From: a virus
IMG/VR virus record: IMGVR_UViG_3300005858_000007
Location: 1-25,346 of that record
DNA: 25,346 nt
Strand: one strand, 5' to 3'
Below are positions 14,995 through 22,903 of the stretch, in pieces (positions within the stretch are counted from its first letter, which is position 1; the number at the start of each line of letters is the position of its first letter). The notes below the pieces were generated by a model. It was given only the letters and a program-made list of their open reading frames with translations. It had not been told where the DNA came from and did not search any database. The translations under genes and the position numbers were made by a program.

Positions 14995-16169
14995 TGGATT
15001 GGGAACTCACCCTGTGGCCTCCCGACCTCTCCTCCCCCATCGCTGTGCTCTATCCCGCAGGTCAGCCTATCTCTCGCCTCTCGTGGTCAGTGAGGCTCTG
15101 GGGGGTGGGCGAACTATCCATGGAGGCGCCTGCCATGGGCCCCCTGGTGGAGGCCCTCAGCGCCGGGCAGCTCCTGGGGGCGTGGCTGGAGCTGCGCAGG
15201 GACGGCGAGCCCTTCTGGACCTACATCGTTACCCGCATACGCATCGCCGATGGGCTCGCTGAGTTGGAAATGGATATGTCGCAACACGTCACCGCGATCT
15301 ACGTGGCTGGGCAGGGAGAGGGCACCGCCCGCACCGTCCAGGTCTACACGCTAGCCCCCACCGAGGGAGCACCACGCTCACCCTACAGGCTGGAGGCCTT
15401 CCGAGATGCCAGGGACACCGGCGATGTGGACACTTATCGCACCAGGGCCCTGGAGGACCTGCGCAATGCGTCTCTGCTGTCCGCCCTGGCGGCGAGTGGA
15501 AGGGGAGGTGAATCTCCCACCATCGAGGTGAATGCCCATGACCCCGGCTGGCTCCTGGCACATCGCATCGTCCTGCCCCCGCCTGGGACGGCGAGCGAAC
15601 CCATGGCCATTGAGGGGGGCTATGTGCAGGACGTGGACATCACCGGGGCCTATGCTGACCGGGCAGTGGGGGCACCGGCTGCAGTGGTGGCGGCTTACGT
15701 CCAAGGGCACATTGTCTCGCCTAACGACCCTAGCCGTCGTGAGCCCCGCATCGTTATCGCTAGCTCTCTCCCTACAGGAACGTCCATCGCCCATGAGGCG
15801 CGCTTTGCCACCGTCCTGGAGGTGTGCCAAGAAGTGGGGGCGCGCGCCCTCATGGGCTGGGTCTGGCATCTGGACAGGGCAAGCCACGCCGCCATCTTCT
15901 CGCCCCGTGTGCTGGAGGATAGGACGGAGGTGGTGGTGCGCAGCAGGCAGCCCCTCCTCGCCGAGGAGTATGGACGCTTCCTCGTGGGAGACGTGGTGCG
16001 GCTGGAGATGGAGGCGCTGGGCTTGGCCACCTCCGTGCGCGTGCTGGGCGTGGCCTGGGAGGCGCAGGAGGGGAGCGTGACACCAACGCTGCGGCTAGAG
16101 ATGGAGAGGCAGCCATGGGAGCGCCTGCTACGCTCTCCACGTCGCATAACTGTTGCAGGGAGGTTGTAA
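14994..16169 (+). CDS. Tail hub / baseplate protein, ReqiPepy6 gp37-like
   Basis: The 391-residue product follows Dit and should be the tail hub or Tal N-terminal part. It opens with WELTLWPPDLSSP and SRLSWSVRLWGVGELSMEAP, close to the N-terminal beta-domain of siphovirus gp37-like proteins, and contains VLEVCQEVGARALMGWVWHLD near residue 275 and RFLVGDVVRLEME near 330. No peptidase or lysozyme domain is appended, so it is a structural hub rather than a tail lysin. ATG 14994 overlaps the Dit stop by one base; GTG 14991 is one codon upstream. ReqiPepy6 gp37 assignment is by remembered pattern, without a search. Confidence 0.75.
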   Translation: MDWELTLWPPDLSSPIAVLYPAGQPISRLSWSVRLWGVGELSMEAPAMGPLVEALSAGQLLGAWLELRRDGEPFWTYIVTRIRIADGLAELEMDMSQHVTAIYVAGQGEGTARTVQVYTLAPTEGAPRSPYRLEAFRDARDTGDVDTYRTRALEDLRNASLLSALAASGRGGESPTIEVNAHDPGWLLAHRIVLPPPGTASEPMAIEGGYVQDVDITGAYADRAVGAPAAVVAAYVQGHIVSPNDPSRREPRIVIASSLPTGTSIAHEARFATVLEVCQEVGARALMGWVWHLDRASHAAIFSPRVLEDRTEVVVRSRQPLLAEEYGRFLVGDVVRLEMEALGLATSVRVLGVAWEAQEGSVTPTLRLEMERQPWERLLRSPRRITVAGRL

Positions 16170-16172
16170 CTC

Positions 16173-17891
16173 ATGCCAGCTGTTGACAGACTCTTTGGCT
16201 TCGATGAACCGACGCAATTCATGACGGAGGCGTTGTGGCAGCGCCTCTGGCAGCTGGTAACGGGCAATGGCGTCTACATGGAGTCATCGTCATCTCTCGC
16301 TGTCGTGCCCACCTCGCCCCCCAGCATGAACGTGGTGGTCCAGCCTGGAGCTGCCTGGGTGGGTGGCGCCTATGCCGAGGTGACGACGGCCAAGACGCTC
16401 GCCATCGCCGCCGCCCCCGCCTCTGGCACCCGCATGGACAGGGTGGTGCTCAGGCGCAACAACGCCACCAACTCCATCGCGCTGGATGTGGTGCAGGGGG
16501 TGGCCAGCAGCTCCCCTTCGCCGCCCAGCCTCACCAGGGCAGGCGACATCTACGAGATCTCTCTCGCCACGATAGTGGTTCCGGCCGGCACCACCGCCAT
16601 CGGAGCGAGCAACATCATCGACGAACGCCCCGACCCCCAGCTCTGCGGCCACGTGACACCAGGGGCCCCGAGGGGCTATACCAGCAGGCTGGTGGGGGGC
16701 GTTGCCACGGTTAACCTGGCCAATGGCGACAACAACGACGTCGCTGTGCCCAACGCTACCATTGTCCGCGTCACAGGTCCCACCGCCCCGTTCGCCATCA
16801 CTGGCCTGACGGGAGGCGAGGCGGGCAGGGTCCTCATTTTACTCAATGACACAGACAAGGCCATGACCATACGCCACGCGTCCACTGCCAGCGCCGCGGC
16901 CAACCGCATCTTCACCCCCACGGGGGGCGACGTCACATGCAAGGCCGCTCTCCTCACATACGACGGGACAGCGCAGCGCTGGCGGGTGCTGGACGTGGCC
17001 GTGGGGGGCAGTGCGGGCGGCACGACCAGCATGACGGTCTCGCTCCCCACCACCGTCAACAACTACGTCGAGCTCATGGGCCTGCCAGCCAATACCGCCG
17101 TGCGGATGGTGGTAGATGTGCCAGCGCTCGCCATCACCAAGTCGTATCAGTTCCAGACACTGAATAGCGCCGTCAGCGGAGTGTGGCATGTCCCGCCCGC
17201 CGCCATGTCCGCTGCGGACGTGACGGCCAACGATGTGGTGCTGGAGATGACCTGGGATAACACCAACAACCTGGCCGTCCTGCGCCTCCGCCGCCGTGCC
17301 GGCACCACAGCAGCCACCGCCTATATCACCGTCGAGACGGCGGGCACCATCACGCCACGCAGCGGCACAGGGACCAGCGGGTCCACCTCCCTCTGGCCAA
17401 AGGCCCTGCGCGGGTGGCAGCTCGTAGGACGAGCTGTAGTCTCCACCCCCGTGACCGCTGTCTCGTTTCAGGGGCTATACATGACCAGGGATGGAGCGCT
17501 GCAGCTCGTCATACGTGGTCAAAATGCACTGACGCTAGAAACGTCCCTGTCTGTCCGTGTGAATGGGGAGCCTGATGACACCAGCTGGTCTGGACGGGAG
17601 TTCAGCGTCACTGGCAACGTCACGCCGCTCACCACAAACGCACGCCACAACGTCTCGGGGCTCATCGCCTTCGTCGAGGGGGGTGCCCAGTTCGCTGCCG
17701 TCTCCTACATCATGTTGGCCACAGGGCAGGTGTTCGTGGTATCACAGGCTGTCACGAGTGACTACGGGCGCATGGCCTGGGCGAGGCGAACTGGCAGCGT
17801 CACTGACATCACCCGTGTCGATGTCGTGAGCCCTAACTCTGGCATCGGCTCTTTCTCCATCCTCGAACTGTATCAGCTGCTAGAGAGGTGA
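16173..17891 (+). CDS. Baseplate / tail fibre protein
   Basis: The 572-residue product has an N-terminal part (residues 1-150) of a common phage baseplate type, with FMTEALWQRLWQLVTGNGVY and VVVQPGAAWVGGAYAE followed by IDERPDPQLCGHVTP. Such domains anchor fibres to the tail tip. The remainder is Ser/Thr/Gly/Val-rich and beta-strand-rich, as in trimeric fibres. Residues 180-290 resemble a jelly-roll-like shaft (NNDVAVPNATIVRVTG, GRVLILLNDTDKAMTI); the last 180 residues may bind a receptor. No enzymatic motif was seen. GGGAGGTTG precedes ATG 16173. It is the first of two fibre-like loci, the other lying beyond the lysis genes. Confidence 0.8.
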   Translation: MPAVDRLFGFDEPTQFMTEALWQRLWQLVTGNGVYMESSSSLAVVPTSPPSMNVVVQPGAAWVGGAYAEVTTAKTLAIAAAPASGTRMDRVVLRRNNATNSIALDVVQGVASSSPSPPSLTRAGDIYEISLATIVVPAGTTAIGASNIIDERPDPQLCGHVTPGAPRGYTSRLVGGVATVNLANGDNNDVAVPNATIVRVTGPTAPFAITGLTGGEAGRVLILLNDTDKAMTIRHASTASAAANRIFTPTGGDVTCKAALLTYDGTAQRWRVLDVAVGGSAGGTTSMTVSLPTTVNNYVELMGLPANTAVRMVVDVPALAITKSYQFQTLNSAVSGVWHVPPAAMSAADVTANDVVLEMTWDNTNNLAVLRLRRRAGTTAATAYITVETAGTITPRSGTGTSGSTSLWPKALRGWQLVGRAVVSTPVTAVSFQGLYMTRDGALQLVIRGQNALTLETSLSVRVNGEPDDTSWSGREFSVTGNVTPLTTNARHNVSGLIAFVEGGAQFAAVSYIMLATGQVFVVSQAVTSDYGRMAWARRTGSVTDITRVDVVSPNSGIGSFSILELYQLLER

Positions 17892-17895
17892 GAGC

Positions 17896-18126
17896 ATGCC
17901 TCGGGTCACTATACTGCGCTGTTACCCTGATGGCCGGGAGGAATACGTAGAAGAGGATATGACGCTGCCACCACCGCCGTCACCTCCGCCACCCCCCCTG
18001 GAGGAGCGGCTTGCTGCCATCCTGCAGGAGATGGCAGCCCTCCTGACGCAGGGTGTGCCACCTCAGCAGATAGCGCAGCGGTTATCCCAGCGAGCACAGG
18101 AGTTGTCGCCAGGCACGCAGAGCTGA
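17896..18126 (+). CDS. Small Pro-rich, coiled-coil tail-associated protein
   Basis: ATG 17896 follows AGAGGTGAGAGC. The 76-residue product opens with RVTILRCYPDGREEYVEED, has an uninterrupted Pro-rich linker (about residues 24-34) and ends with helices EERLAAILQEMAALLTQG and QQIAQRLSQRAQEL. Small proteins of this layout follow fibre genes in many Gram-positive-type phages (position comparable to XkdX) and may bridge fibre subunits. It overlaps the lysin start by one base (TGATG). No family can be asserted. Confidence 0.7.
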   Translation: MPRVTILRCYPDGREEYVEEDMTLPPPPSPPPPPLEERLAAILQEMAALLTQGVPPQQIAQRLSQRAQELSPGTQS

Positions 18127-19025
18127 TGGCTCATCTGGGATTTGGTCTCGATGCCTCCTTCAGTCGCATCGACTGGGATGCGGTGCTGGGCGCCTTGCCA
18201 GGGCGGCCCCACGTTTATGTGCAATGCCTGTGGACGGGCGGTTACGCCTACTATCAGACCCTGCTACAGGTAGCCGAGCACAACCTGCGGGGCGCGCGAG
18301 AGCGAGGCATTATCACAGCTGGCTACATCAATGCCAGCCCGTGGTATCCCCCCGAACTCTGCTTCGAAAAGGGGCGTCAGGCGGCCGGCGCTGAATGGGA
18401 TCGTCTATCCCGCCTGGCGGTGGATGTGGAGCTGCCGGGCATCCAACTGGAGCACGTCAGACGCTTATGCGAACTCTGCGCCCAGCACCGGCCCACCTGC
18501 ATCTACACGGGGCGCTGGTTCTGGGTAGGGCACATGCACAACGCCCAGGATGCCTGGCTCCTAAATTATCCCCTGTGGGCAGCGCAATACGATGGGCGGC
18601 CCAACTTGGACATCGTGCCCTACGGCCCGCCTGGCTGGCGGGTGGTGGGGAAGCAATATGGAGGCACTACCCTTGTGGGCGCTTTCGAGTTCGATTTCAA
18701 CACGTTCGACATGGACTGGTGGGGTGATAGCATGCCGAATCTGTCCTGGATGGATGAACAAATGCTCTGGAAGGCTCCCGCTCCCAACTGGGGCGTGGAG
18801 GTCAAGATGGGCACGGTGGCAGATTTCTATCGTGCCCTGGCTAAGGGCGAGGCCTGGACGCTCAAAGACGACATGCAGGACGCCATGATCGCCCAGCTAG
18901 TCCAGCGCATCGACAAACTGGAGCGGGAGCTAGCTGCCAAGGCCGCCGGGGTGTCGCGGAAAGAGCTAATCGACATCTTGATAACAGCTCTGCAGCGCCT
19001 GAAGGAATCCCAGGGAGGTGATTGA
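18126..19025 (+). CDS. Endolysin, GH25-like muramidase
   Basis: Residues 1-200 form a TIM-barrel lysozyme of the GH25-like kind, which cuts the MurNAc-GlcNAc bond of peptidoglycan. The signs are an early GFGLDASFSRID (Asp9), the AVDVE strand end with Asp100 and Glu102, IYTGRWFWVG (126-135), WAAQYDG (151-157), and the barrel end KQYGG ... FDFNTFD with Asp190 and Asp195. After residue 205 there is no LysM, SH3 or other wall-binding domain that I can recognise; a charged helix of coiled-coil type follows (IAQLVQRIDKLERELAAKAAG). There is no signal peptide, so release should need a holin. Three membrane proteins follow. Its start overlaps the previous stop and has a poor ribosome site, which implies coupling. 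Confidence 0.88.
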   Translation: MAHLGFGLDASFSRIDWDAVLGALPGRPHVYVQCLWTGGYAYYQTLLQVAEHNLRGARERGIITAGYINASPWYPPELCFEKGRQAAGAEWDRLSRLAVDVELPGIQLEHVRRLCELCAQHRPTCIYTGRWFWVGHMHNAQDAWLLNYPLWAAQYDGRPNLDIVPYGPPGWRVVGKQYGGTTLVGAFEFDFNTFDMDWWGDSMPNLSWMDEQMLWKAPAPNWGVEVKMGTVADFYRALAKGEAWTLKDDMQDAMIAQLVQRIDKLERELAAKAAGVSRKELIDILITALQRLKESQGGD

Positions 19026-19028
19026 TTT

Positions 19029-19241
19029 ATGGGCAAGGGCTCTCGCAAGGACCCCGCTTTCTGGCACAAGGTCTACGAAGAAGGTGGCTACGCACTCGTG
19101 CGGGCACGGGATGCCAAGACGGGGCGCTTTGTCCCTCTCTCGTATGCGCAGTCCAACCCCGACACCACGGTAGTGCATACGTTCGTTGTGCGCAAGCGTC
19201 CCAAGGCTGGTGCTGACCCAAAAGGAAGGGAGGTGAGCTAA
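19029..19241 (+). CDS. Small basic protein in the lysis cassette
   Basis: GGGAGGTGATTG precedes ATG 19029. The 70-residue product reads YALVRARDAKTGRFVPLSYA then NPDTTVVHTFVVRK, with a basic tail. Short proteins containing rDAxTGRFV ... nPxTTV are frequent in phages and bacteria without assigned function. It is soluble by composition and has no membrane segment, unlike its three downstream neighbours. It overlaps the next start by one base (TAATG). Confidence 0.7.
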   Translation: MGKGSRKDPAFWHKVYEEGGYALVRARDAKTGRFVPLSYAQSNPDTTVVHTFVVRKRPKAGADPKGREVS

Positions 19242-19423
19242 TGGGCAAGGCGTTCTATAGGAGCCGCACGTTCTGGGTGAACCTCATCGCCGCCGCCGTC
19301 CTGATCTATCAGGGCGTCACCGGCCATGAATTCGCCCTGCCGCCTGAGACCCAGGCGGTGATCCTGGCGGCCATCAACCTGGTGCTGCGGGCCATCACCC
19401 GCGAGCCCATTAGGTGGAGCTGA
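19241..19423 (+). CDS. Small membrane protein, holin-like
   Basis: The 60-residue product starts with FYRSRTFWVNLIAAAVLIYQ, one clear membrane helix at about 8-26, and has a second hydrophobic helix ILAAINLVLRAITREPI near 40-56. This pattern (short, YxSRTFWxN start, NLxLRxxTxEPI end) is common in phage lysis cassettes and in phage-encoded membrane proteins downstream of lysins. It may be a holin or a holin partner. GGGAGGTGAGC precedes ATG 19241. Confidence 0.75.
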   Translation: MGKAFYRSRTFWVNLIAAAVLIYQGVTGHEFALPPETQAVILAAINLVLRAITREPIRWS

Positions 19424-19429
19424 CACGCT

Positions 19430-19672
19430 ATGCCTCGCAAGGAAGCGATCGCCAGCCCCCAGTCACTAGAGACCCGCATCCTGCGCCTCGAGGATGCAAT
19501 ATATGGCGATGGCGAAGGGCTTCTGTCTCGCCTGGCTCGCCTGGAGGAGTGGGCAGCGGAGATGCGGGGCAGCATCGCCACCCTCAAATGGTTGATTCCT
19601 GTGCTCACGGCAGTGGTAGCGCCCCTGCTGGCAGCGGTAGTGAGCATCTCGTTATCGGCGGCACTGCGATGA
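19430..19672 (+). CDS. XhlA-like coiled-coil plus membrane-anchor protein
   Basis: The 80-residue product has an N-terminal amphipathic helix (TRILRLEDAIYGDGEGLLSR and RLARLEEWAAEMRG, about 15-46) and a C-terminal membrane helix (WLIPVLTAVVAPLLAAVVSI). This is the layout of XhlA-type proteins, which work with a holin and an endolysin in host lysis. It overlaps the following membrane protein gene by 4 nt (ATGA), so the two are probably made together. ATG 19430 has no strong ribosome site. Confidence 0.8.
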   Translation: MPRKEAIASPQSLETRILRLEDAIYGDGEGLLSRLARLEEWAAEMRGSIATLKWLIPVLTAVVAPLLAAVVSISLSAALR

Positions 19673-19980
19673 AACCGCTACAGACGCCTTCGTTCGCCCT
19701 CAGCATGAGCGGCCTAGCGTTGGGCGCCCTGGCGCTTGCCGGTCATAACTGGGCAGTCACACCGGCCATCATCCTCCTGGCCATTCCTGGGATAGGGGGC
19801 ATGGCTATCGCCCTCTATGAGCACGTTCAGGCGGCAGGCGAGGAGTGGGGATGGCGAGGCATCGCCCGGGCTTTTGTGCGCCGCCGGCCAGATCGGGCGT
19901 TTTGGCTGGGCATCGTCTCCCACCTTCCCCAGGCGCTAATTGCCTTGGGGCTTTTGCTAATCCGTTGGCGAAGGAGGTGA
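19669..19980 (+). CDS. Multi-span membrane protein, candidate holin
   Basis: ATG 19669 overlaps the previous stop as ATGA. A longer frame from 19414 exists but would overlap the whole XhlA-like gene. The 103-residue product has likely membrane helices at about 9-27 (ALSMSGLALGALALAG), 31-50 (TPAIILLAIPGIGGMAIAL) and 80-98 (GIVSHLPQALIALGLLLI), with a basic loop between the second and third and an Arg-rich end. It is the third small membrane protein in a row. No specific holin family is recognised. Confidence 0.72.
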   Translation: MKPLQTPSFALSMSGLALGALALAGHNWAVTPAIILLAIPGIGGMAIALYEHVQAAGEEWGWRGIARAFVRRRPDRAFWLGIVSHLPQALIALGLLLIRWRRR

Positions 19981-19984
19981 AAGG

Positions 19985-20359
19985 ATGTCGATCAGCGATT
20001 ACTACGAGAACAAGATCCTCGACCACATGCTGCGCGGCACGGCCTTCTCTCCCCCGACAGCGGTCTACGTCTCCCTACATTCTGCCGACCCTGGTGAGAC
20101 GGGGGCCAACGAGATCAGCGGCGGCGGTTATGCCCGCCAGCAGGTCACCTTCAACGCCCCCAGCGGCGGCAGCATGACCAACTCCAACCTGCTGCGCTGG
20201 AACAACATGCCGGCGGTGACGGTGACCCACGTGGCGCTGTGGGACGCTCCCACCGCGGGCAACTGCCTCTGGACGGGAGCCCTCACCGCCAGCGTGACTG
20301 TGAGCGCCGGCGCCAGCTTCGAGATCGCCCCCGGTAACCTGACGGTAACGCTGGACTAG
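19985..20359 (+). CDS. Phage tail fibre-like protein (Gp80 type)
   Basis: AAGGAGGTGAAAGG precedes ATG 19985, one of the best ribosome sites here. The 124-residue product shows the signature of a widespread small tail-fibre family: SDYYENKILDHMLRGTAF at the start, VYVSLHSADPGETG, EISGGGYARQQVTF, VTHVALWDAPTAGN and a C-terminal strand ending in LTVTL. It is likely a virion surface or fibre-tip protein. Its place after the lysis genes and before the repeat fibre suggests a separately acquired fibre block. Confidence 0.85.
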   Translation: MSISDYYENKILDHMLRGTAFSPPTAVYVSLHSADPGETGANEISGGGYARQQVTFNAPSGGSMTNSNLLRWNNMPAVTVTHVALWDAPTAGNCLWTGALTASVTVSAGASFEIAPGNLTVTLD

Positions 20360-20375
20360 CGCGCAGCTAGTTAAA

Positions 20376-22073
20376 ATGGCCTTCTCTTCGCTGGGCACCT
20401 TCGCGTCGGCCACCCACAAGACCAGCGCGTCATCGTTCAGTTTTGCGCCCAGCGCCGCTCTCAACGCCGGCGAGCTAGGCGTCCTGGTCATCGCCTGCGA
20501 CAACCTGGACGCTACGGATGGCGACTTCGGCGTCATCGCCGCCGTCAGCGACTCGGCAGGCAACACCTGGCAAAAGGCCGCCGAATTCACCAATGGCCAG
20601 GGCGGCGCCGCAGCGGGGGCAACGGTCGCCATCTGGTATACCGTCGCTGCCGCGACGCTCCCCACCACTGGCTCCATCACCATCACCTTTCGCGCCCCCC
20701 TCGTTGCCAAGGCCGTCGTCGGCCACAGATTCGCCAAAGCCCCCGACACCACCGTGAGAACCGCCGCCGCTGCTGGCCGGGCCGATGACGGCGTGGACCC
20801 TGGGCCCATCTCTCTCGCCGGCCTGGCCTCTCGCCAGTACTTGTTCATGAGAGGCATCGCCAGCGAGAGCAGCAGCACGACGGCGCTCACGGCGACTACT
20901 GGCTGGACACAGATCGGCCAGGCCGTCACGACGGGTGGTGGCTCCGCCACCAACATCGCGGCGCGAGGCGAGTATCTGATAGCCACCGCGACGAGCGTCA
21001 CCAGCGACCCCACGCTATTTATCGCCGACCACGCCTCCGCTCTGGTGGCGCTGTACGAGGAGGCGGCCCCCGTCTTCCAGGGCAGCGCCAGCCTGAGCGG
21101 CGCCGGCGTTCAATCGGCGGCAGGGCTCCCCGTCTTCATAGCCCAGGCCAACCAGCCCGGCCTGGGACAGCTCACCGGTGCTGGCCTCTACGTGGCCATC
21201 GCCCAGGCCGCCGCCTCAGGCCTCGGGCATCTGGCGGGTAGCGCCATCGCTGTAGCCCAGGCCCAGGGCCAGCTTGCCGGCACAGGAGACCTGGGTGCGG
21301 CGGGCACGCCAATAGCCCAGGGCAGCGCCAACCTAGCGGGCCAGGGCTCCCTGAGCCTCGCCACCGGCGTCGCGGGGGCAGCCCTTCTGGAGGGGCTGGG
21401 CTCTCTGGGCGCCTCGGCCCAGGCAATAGCGGTCGCCGAGGCCAACCTCACAGGCGCGGGGCACCTGGCAGCGTCAACTCTGCCCGTCCTTGTCGCTGGG
21501 GCCACCCTCCCAGGTTCTGGTTCCCTAGCGGCATCGCCCCTTTCCGCTATCGTCGCCGGTGCTGTGCTGGCCGGGCAGGGCAGCGGCAGCGCCACGGCTC
21601 AGGCGGTGGCTGTCGCTGAGGCCAGCTTCACGGGCGCGGGTGCTCTAGCGGCATCGGCCCTTCCCGTCGCTGTCGCTGCCGCCGCCCTGGCCGGCCAGGG
21701 CAACGCTAGCGCCTTGGCGGTGCTCATATTACAGGCGGGGGGCTGGCTCCCTGGCCTGGGCGATGCCCAGGCCACAGGCTCCGCCGCGGAGGCCGTCGGC
21801 TCCCTCTTGGTCGGGCAAGGCAGCATGCAGGCCACGGGCCTGCAGGTGCTCCCTGCCAGTGTCACGCTGGTCGGCGAGGGCGGCATGCTGGCCACGGCGC
21901 TGCTAATAGCCATCGCCGCTGGCATGCTGGGCGGCCACGGCCGGCTGCTGGTCATCCCGTTCGCGGAAGCCTACAGGAGGCTGGATGGTGTGGCAAAACT
22001 ACGAGAGCCAGCGCTGACAGCCCGTTACTCGCGGGCCAGGGAGGGGAAGGCCATATATCGCGCCTGGAGGTGA
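20376..22073 (+). CDS. Tail fibre with N-terminal lectin-like domain and 20-residue repeats
   Basis: Residues 1-230 form a beta-rich domain (GELGVLVIACDNLD, DSAGNTWQKAAEF, GSITITFRAP, ALVALYEEAAP) like jelly-roll modules often found in phage and surface proteins. Residues 233-524 are about 14 tandem repeats of 20 residues, ending in pattern AxLxGxGxL followed by xAxAxxVAVA, rich in Ala, Gly and Val. The last 40 residues (EAYRRLDGVAKLREPALTAR) are charged and unrelated, perhaps an attachment or capping end. No ribosome site is visible before ATG 20376 (GCTAGTTAAA), which is atypical for this operon. The next gene overlaps its stop. Role in host attachment is inferred from composition and position. 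Confidence 0.75.
   Translation: MAFSSLGTFASATHKTSASSFSFAPSAALNAGELGVLVIACDNLDATDGDFGVIAAVSDSAGNTWQKAAEFTNGQGGAAAGATVAIWYTVAAATLPTTGSITITFRAPLVAKAVVGHRFAKAPDTTVRTAAAAGRADDGVDPGPISLAGLASRQYLFMRGIASESSSTTALTATTGWTQIGQAVTTGGGSATNIAARGEYLIATATSVTSDPTLFIADHASALVALYEEAAPVFQGSASLSGAGVQSAAGLPVFIAQANQPGLGQLTGAGLYVAIAQAAASGLGHLAGSAIAVAQAQGQLAGTGDLGAAGTPIAQGSANLAGQGSLSLATGVAGAALLEGLGSLGASAQAIAVAEANLTGAGHLAASTLPVLVAGATLPGSGSLAASPLSAIVAGAVLAGQGSGSATAQAVAVAEASFTGAGALAASALPVAVAAAALAGQGNASALAVLILQAGGWLPGLGDAQATGSAAEAVGSLLVGQGSMQATGLQVLPASVTLVGEGGMLATALLIAIAAGMLGGHGRLLVIPFAEAYRRLDGVAKLREPALTARYSRAREGKAIYRAWR
21072..21947 (+). repeat. About 14 tandem 60-bp units (20 codons) in the fibre gene
   Basis: The protein can be divided into units such as AASTLPVLVAGATLPGSGSL, AASPLSAIVAGAVLAGQGSG, SATAQAVAVAEASFTGAGAL and AASALPVAVAAAALAGQGNA, each of 20 residues. 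One unit of 18 and one of 21 occur. At DNA level GCATCGSCCCTT-type starts recur at 21471, 21531 and 21651, multiples of 60 bp. Such a regular unit suggests a beta-solenoid or similar shaft and may change length by recombination. Confidence 0.85.
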
Positions 22074-22384
22074 TGGCGTTAATGGTGGTTCCTACCAGCG
22101 ACTTCACCATTTACCAGGGGGAGACGGTGACCCTGCGCTGGACGCTACAGCCGGCTACAAACATCGCGGGATGGAGTATCAGGTTCGCCATACGGGGTGG
22201 CCCGCAGAAAACGGCCCAGATAGTGGACGCGCCGGCTGGCGTATTTGAGGTAACGCTCACGGCGGCGGAGACGCGCGCCCTGGCTGTGGGTGCCCATTAT
22301 TACGATGTGGCCAGGATAGATCCGGGGCAGGAAGCGGTGCTGGCCGTGGGCTATCTGGTCGTAAGGGAGAGCGTGGCCCTCTAG
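22073..22384 (+). CDS. Small beta-rich baseplate/fibre-associated protein
   Basis: ATG 22073 is chosen over GTG 22070: GGAGGTG precedes it and it overlaps the fibre stop by one base. The 103-residue product has FTIYQGETVTLRWTLQPA then IAGWSIRFAIRGG and ends GAHYYDVARIDPGQEAVLAVG. This resembles the first domain of BppU-type baseplate proteins and other short immunoglobulin-like phage proteins, which bind fibres or act as their assembly partners. It is probably the last gene of the late operon; a 64-nt gap follows. Confidence 0.72.
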   Translation: MALMVVPTSDFTIYQGETVTLRWTLQPATNIAGWSIRFAIRGGPQKTAQIVDAPAGVFEVTLTAAETRALAVGAHYYDVARIDPGQEAVLAVGYLVVRESVAL

Positions 22385-22448
22385 AGCGCAGGAGCAGGCA
22401 CAGGCGTTAACAAACGTCGTGCGCTAAATAGCGAAAAACGCCCGGACA
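22385..22448 (+). promoter_or_regulatory. Intergenic control region with inverted copy of the 10-bp operator box
   Basis: GTTAACAAAC (22406-22415) is the exact reverse complement of GTTTGTTAAC at 905-914. It lies within the loop between AGCGCA (22385-22390) and TGCGCT (22420-22425), which can pair. This is the only gap of more than 50 nt between 8176 and 24713. It separates the late genes from the integrase-proximal cluster, so it probably holds a promoter, though no good -35/-10 pair stands out. Confidence 0.45.
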
Positions 22449-22808
22449 ATGGTGCAGGCGCTCATTGACTTTGACAACGCCATGCCGCTCAGCCCCACCA
22501 CCGACCTCCTGGTGGAGCTCTGGCCTCGCCGGGGTGCTACTGGGCTGATGGTGCACTGGGACACCCGCACCGCCTCCGTTGTGCCAGGGTGCCCCGACAT
22601 CGTCATGGCCGTCCCTATGGCTAAGACCCCCCAGGGGTCGATACTGGGAGCCCACGTCATCGCCTGCCAGCAGCGGCATGGCGCCAGCGCCTTCTTCGCG
22701 CCAGATGGGCGTGCCTTCTGTCATGCCTGCGACTCCCCCTTCTTGTGGATGGTAGCTTGGCGTCAGAAGGAGGTGATGGATGATGGCCCGGATCGGGCGG
22801 CAGATTGA
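22449..22808 (+). CDS. Hypothetical protein with C-terminal Cys pair
   Basis: The 119-residue frame starts at ATG 22449 without a ribosome site; ATG 22482 is an alternative. Visible parts are DLLVELWPRRGATGLMVHWD, IVMAVPMAKTPQGSILGAHV and a terminal CHACDSPFLWMVAW, in which the two Cys could bind zinc with the upstream Cys or His residues. No family is recognised. It precedes several small genes with good ribosome sites, the next of which overlaps its 3' end. A large minus-strand frame covers the same place but lacks support. Confidence 0.55.
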   Translation: MVQALIDFDNAMPLSPTTDLLVELWPRRGATGLMVHWDTRTASVVPGCPDIVMAVPMAKTPQGSILGAHVIACQQRHGASAFFAPDGRAFCHACDSPFLWMVAWRQKEVMDDGPDRAAD

Positions 22809-22899
22809 TGTGGGCATCAGTGTCCCCTTGCCCCAGGTGCGTGAAATCCCCAAGCCCACGCCCGAGCCTGAGAAAGAGCCGGTGCCCGCCGGGAGGTGA
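22780..22899 (+). CDS. Very small basic/proline-rich protein (39 aa)
   Basis: AAGGAGGTG (22767-22775) lies just before ATG 22780 (a second ATG follows at 22783). The frame encodes 39 residues, ARIGRQIDVGISVPLPQVRE then a Pro/Glu/Lys tail KPTPEPEKEP, and its stop overlaps the ribosome site of the next gene. It overlaps the end of the previous frame by 29 nt. It is too short for automated ORF lists, but the ribosome site is the best in this cluster. Function unknown. Confidence 0.55.
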   Translation: MMARIGRQIDVGISVPLPQVREIPKPTPEPEKEPVPAGR

Positions 22900-22903
22900 C
22901 TGC

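Noticed and set aside
18126-19025. Lysin as an amidase or peptidase
   Set aside because: No zinc-amidase or NlpC/P60 motif is present, whereas the DVE, WAAQYD and FDFNTFD signatures fit a GH25-like barrel.
20075-21013. 312-codon minus-strand frame over the fibre genes
   Set aside because: It spans two plus-strand genes and their junction and has no recognisable domain or ribosome site.
21072-21947. Repeat region considered as CRISPR or minisatellite
   Set aside because: The 60-bp units are in frame, diverged at third positions and have no spacers. They are protein repeats.
22407-22859. 150-codon minus-strand frame over the unknown 22449 gene
   Set aside because: The plus-strand frames have coupled starts and good ribosome sites downstream; this one is low-complexity His/Gly and unsupported. 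The doubt is real, because the 22449 start itself lacks a ribosome site.
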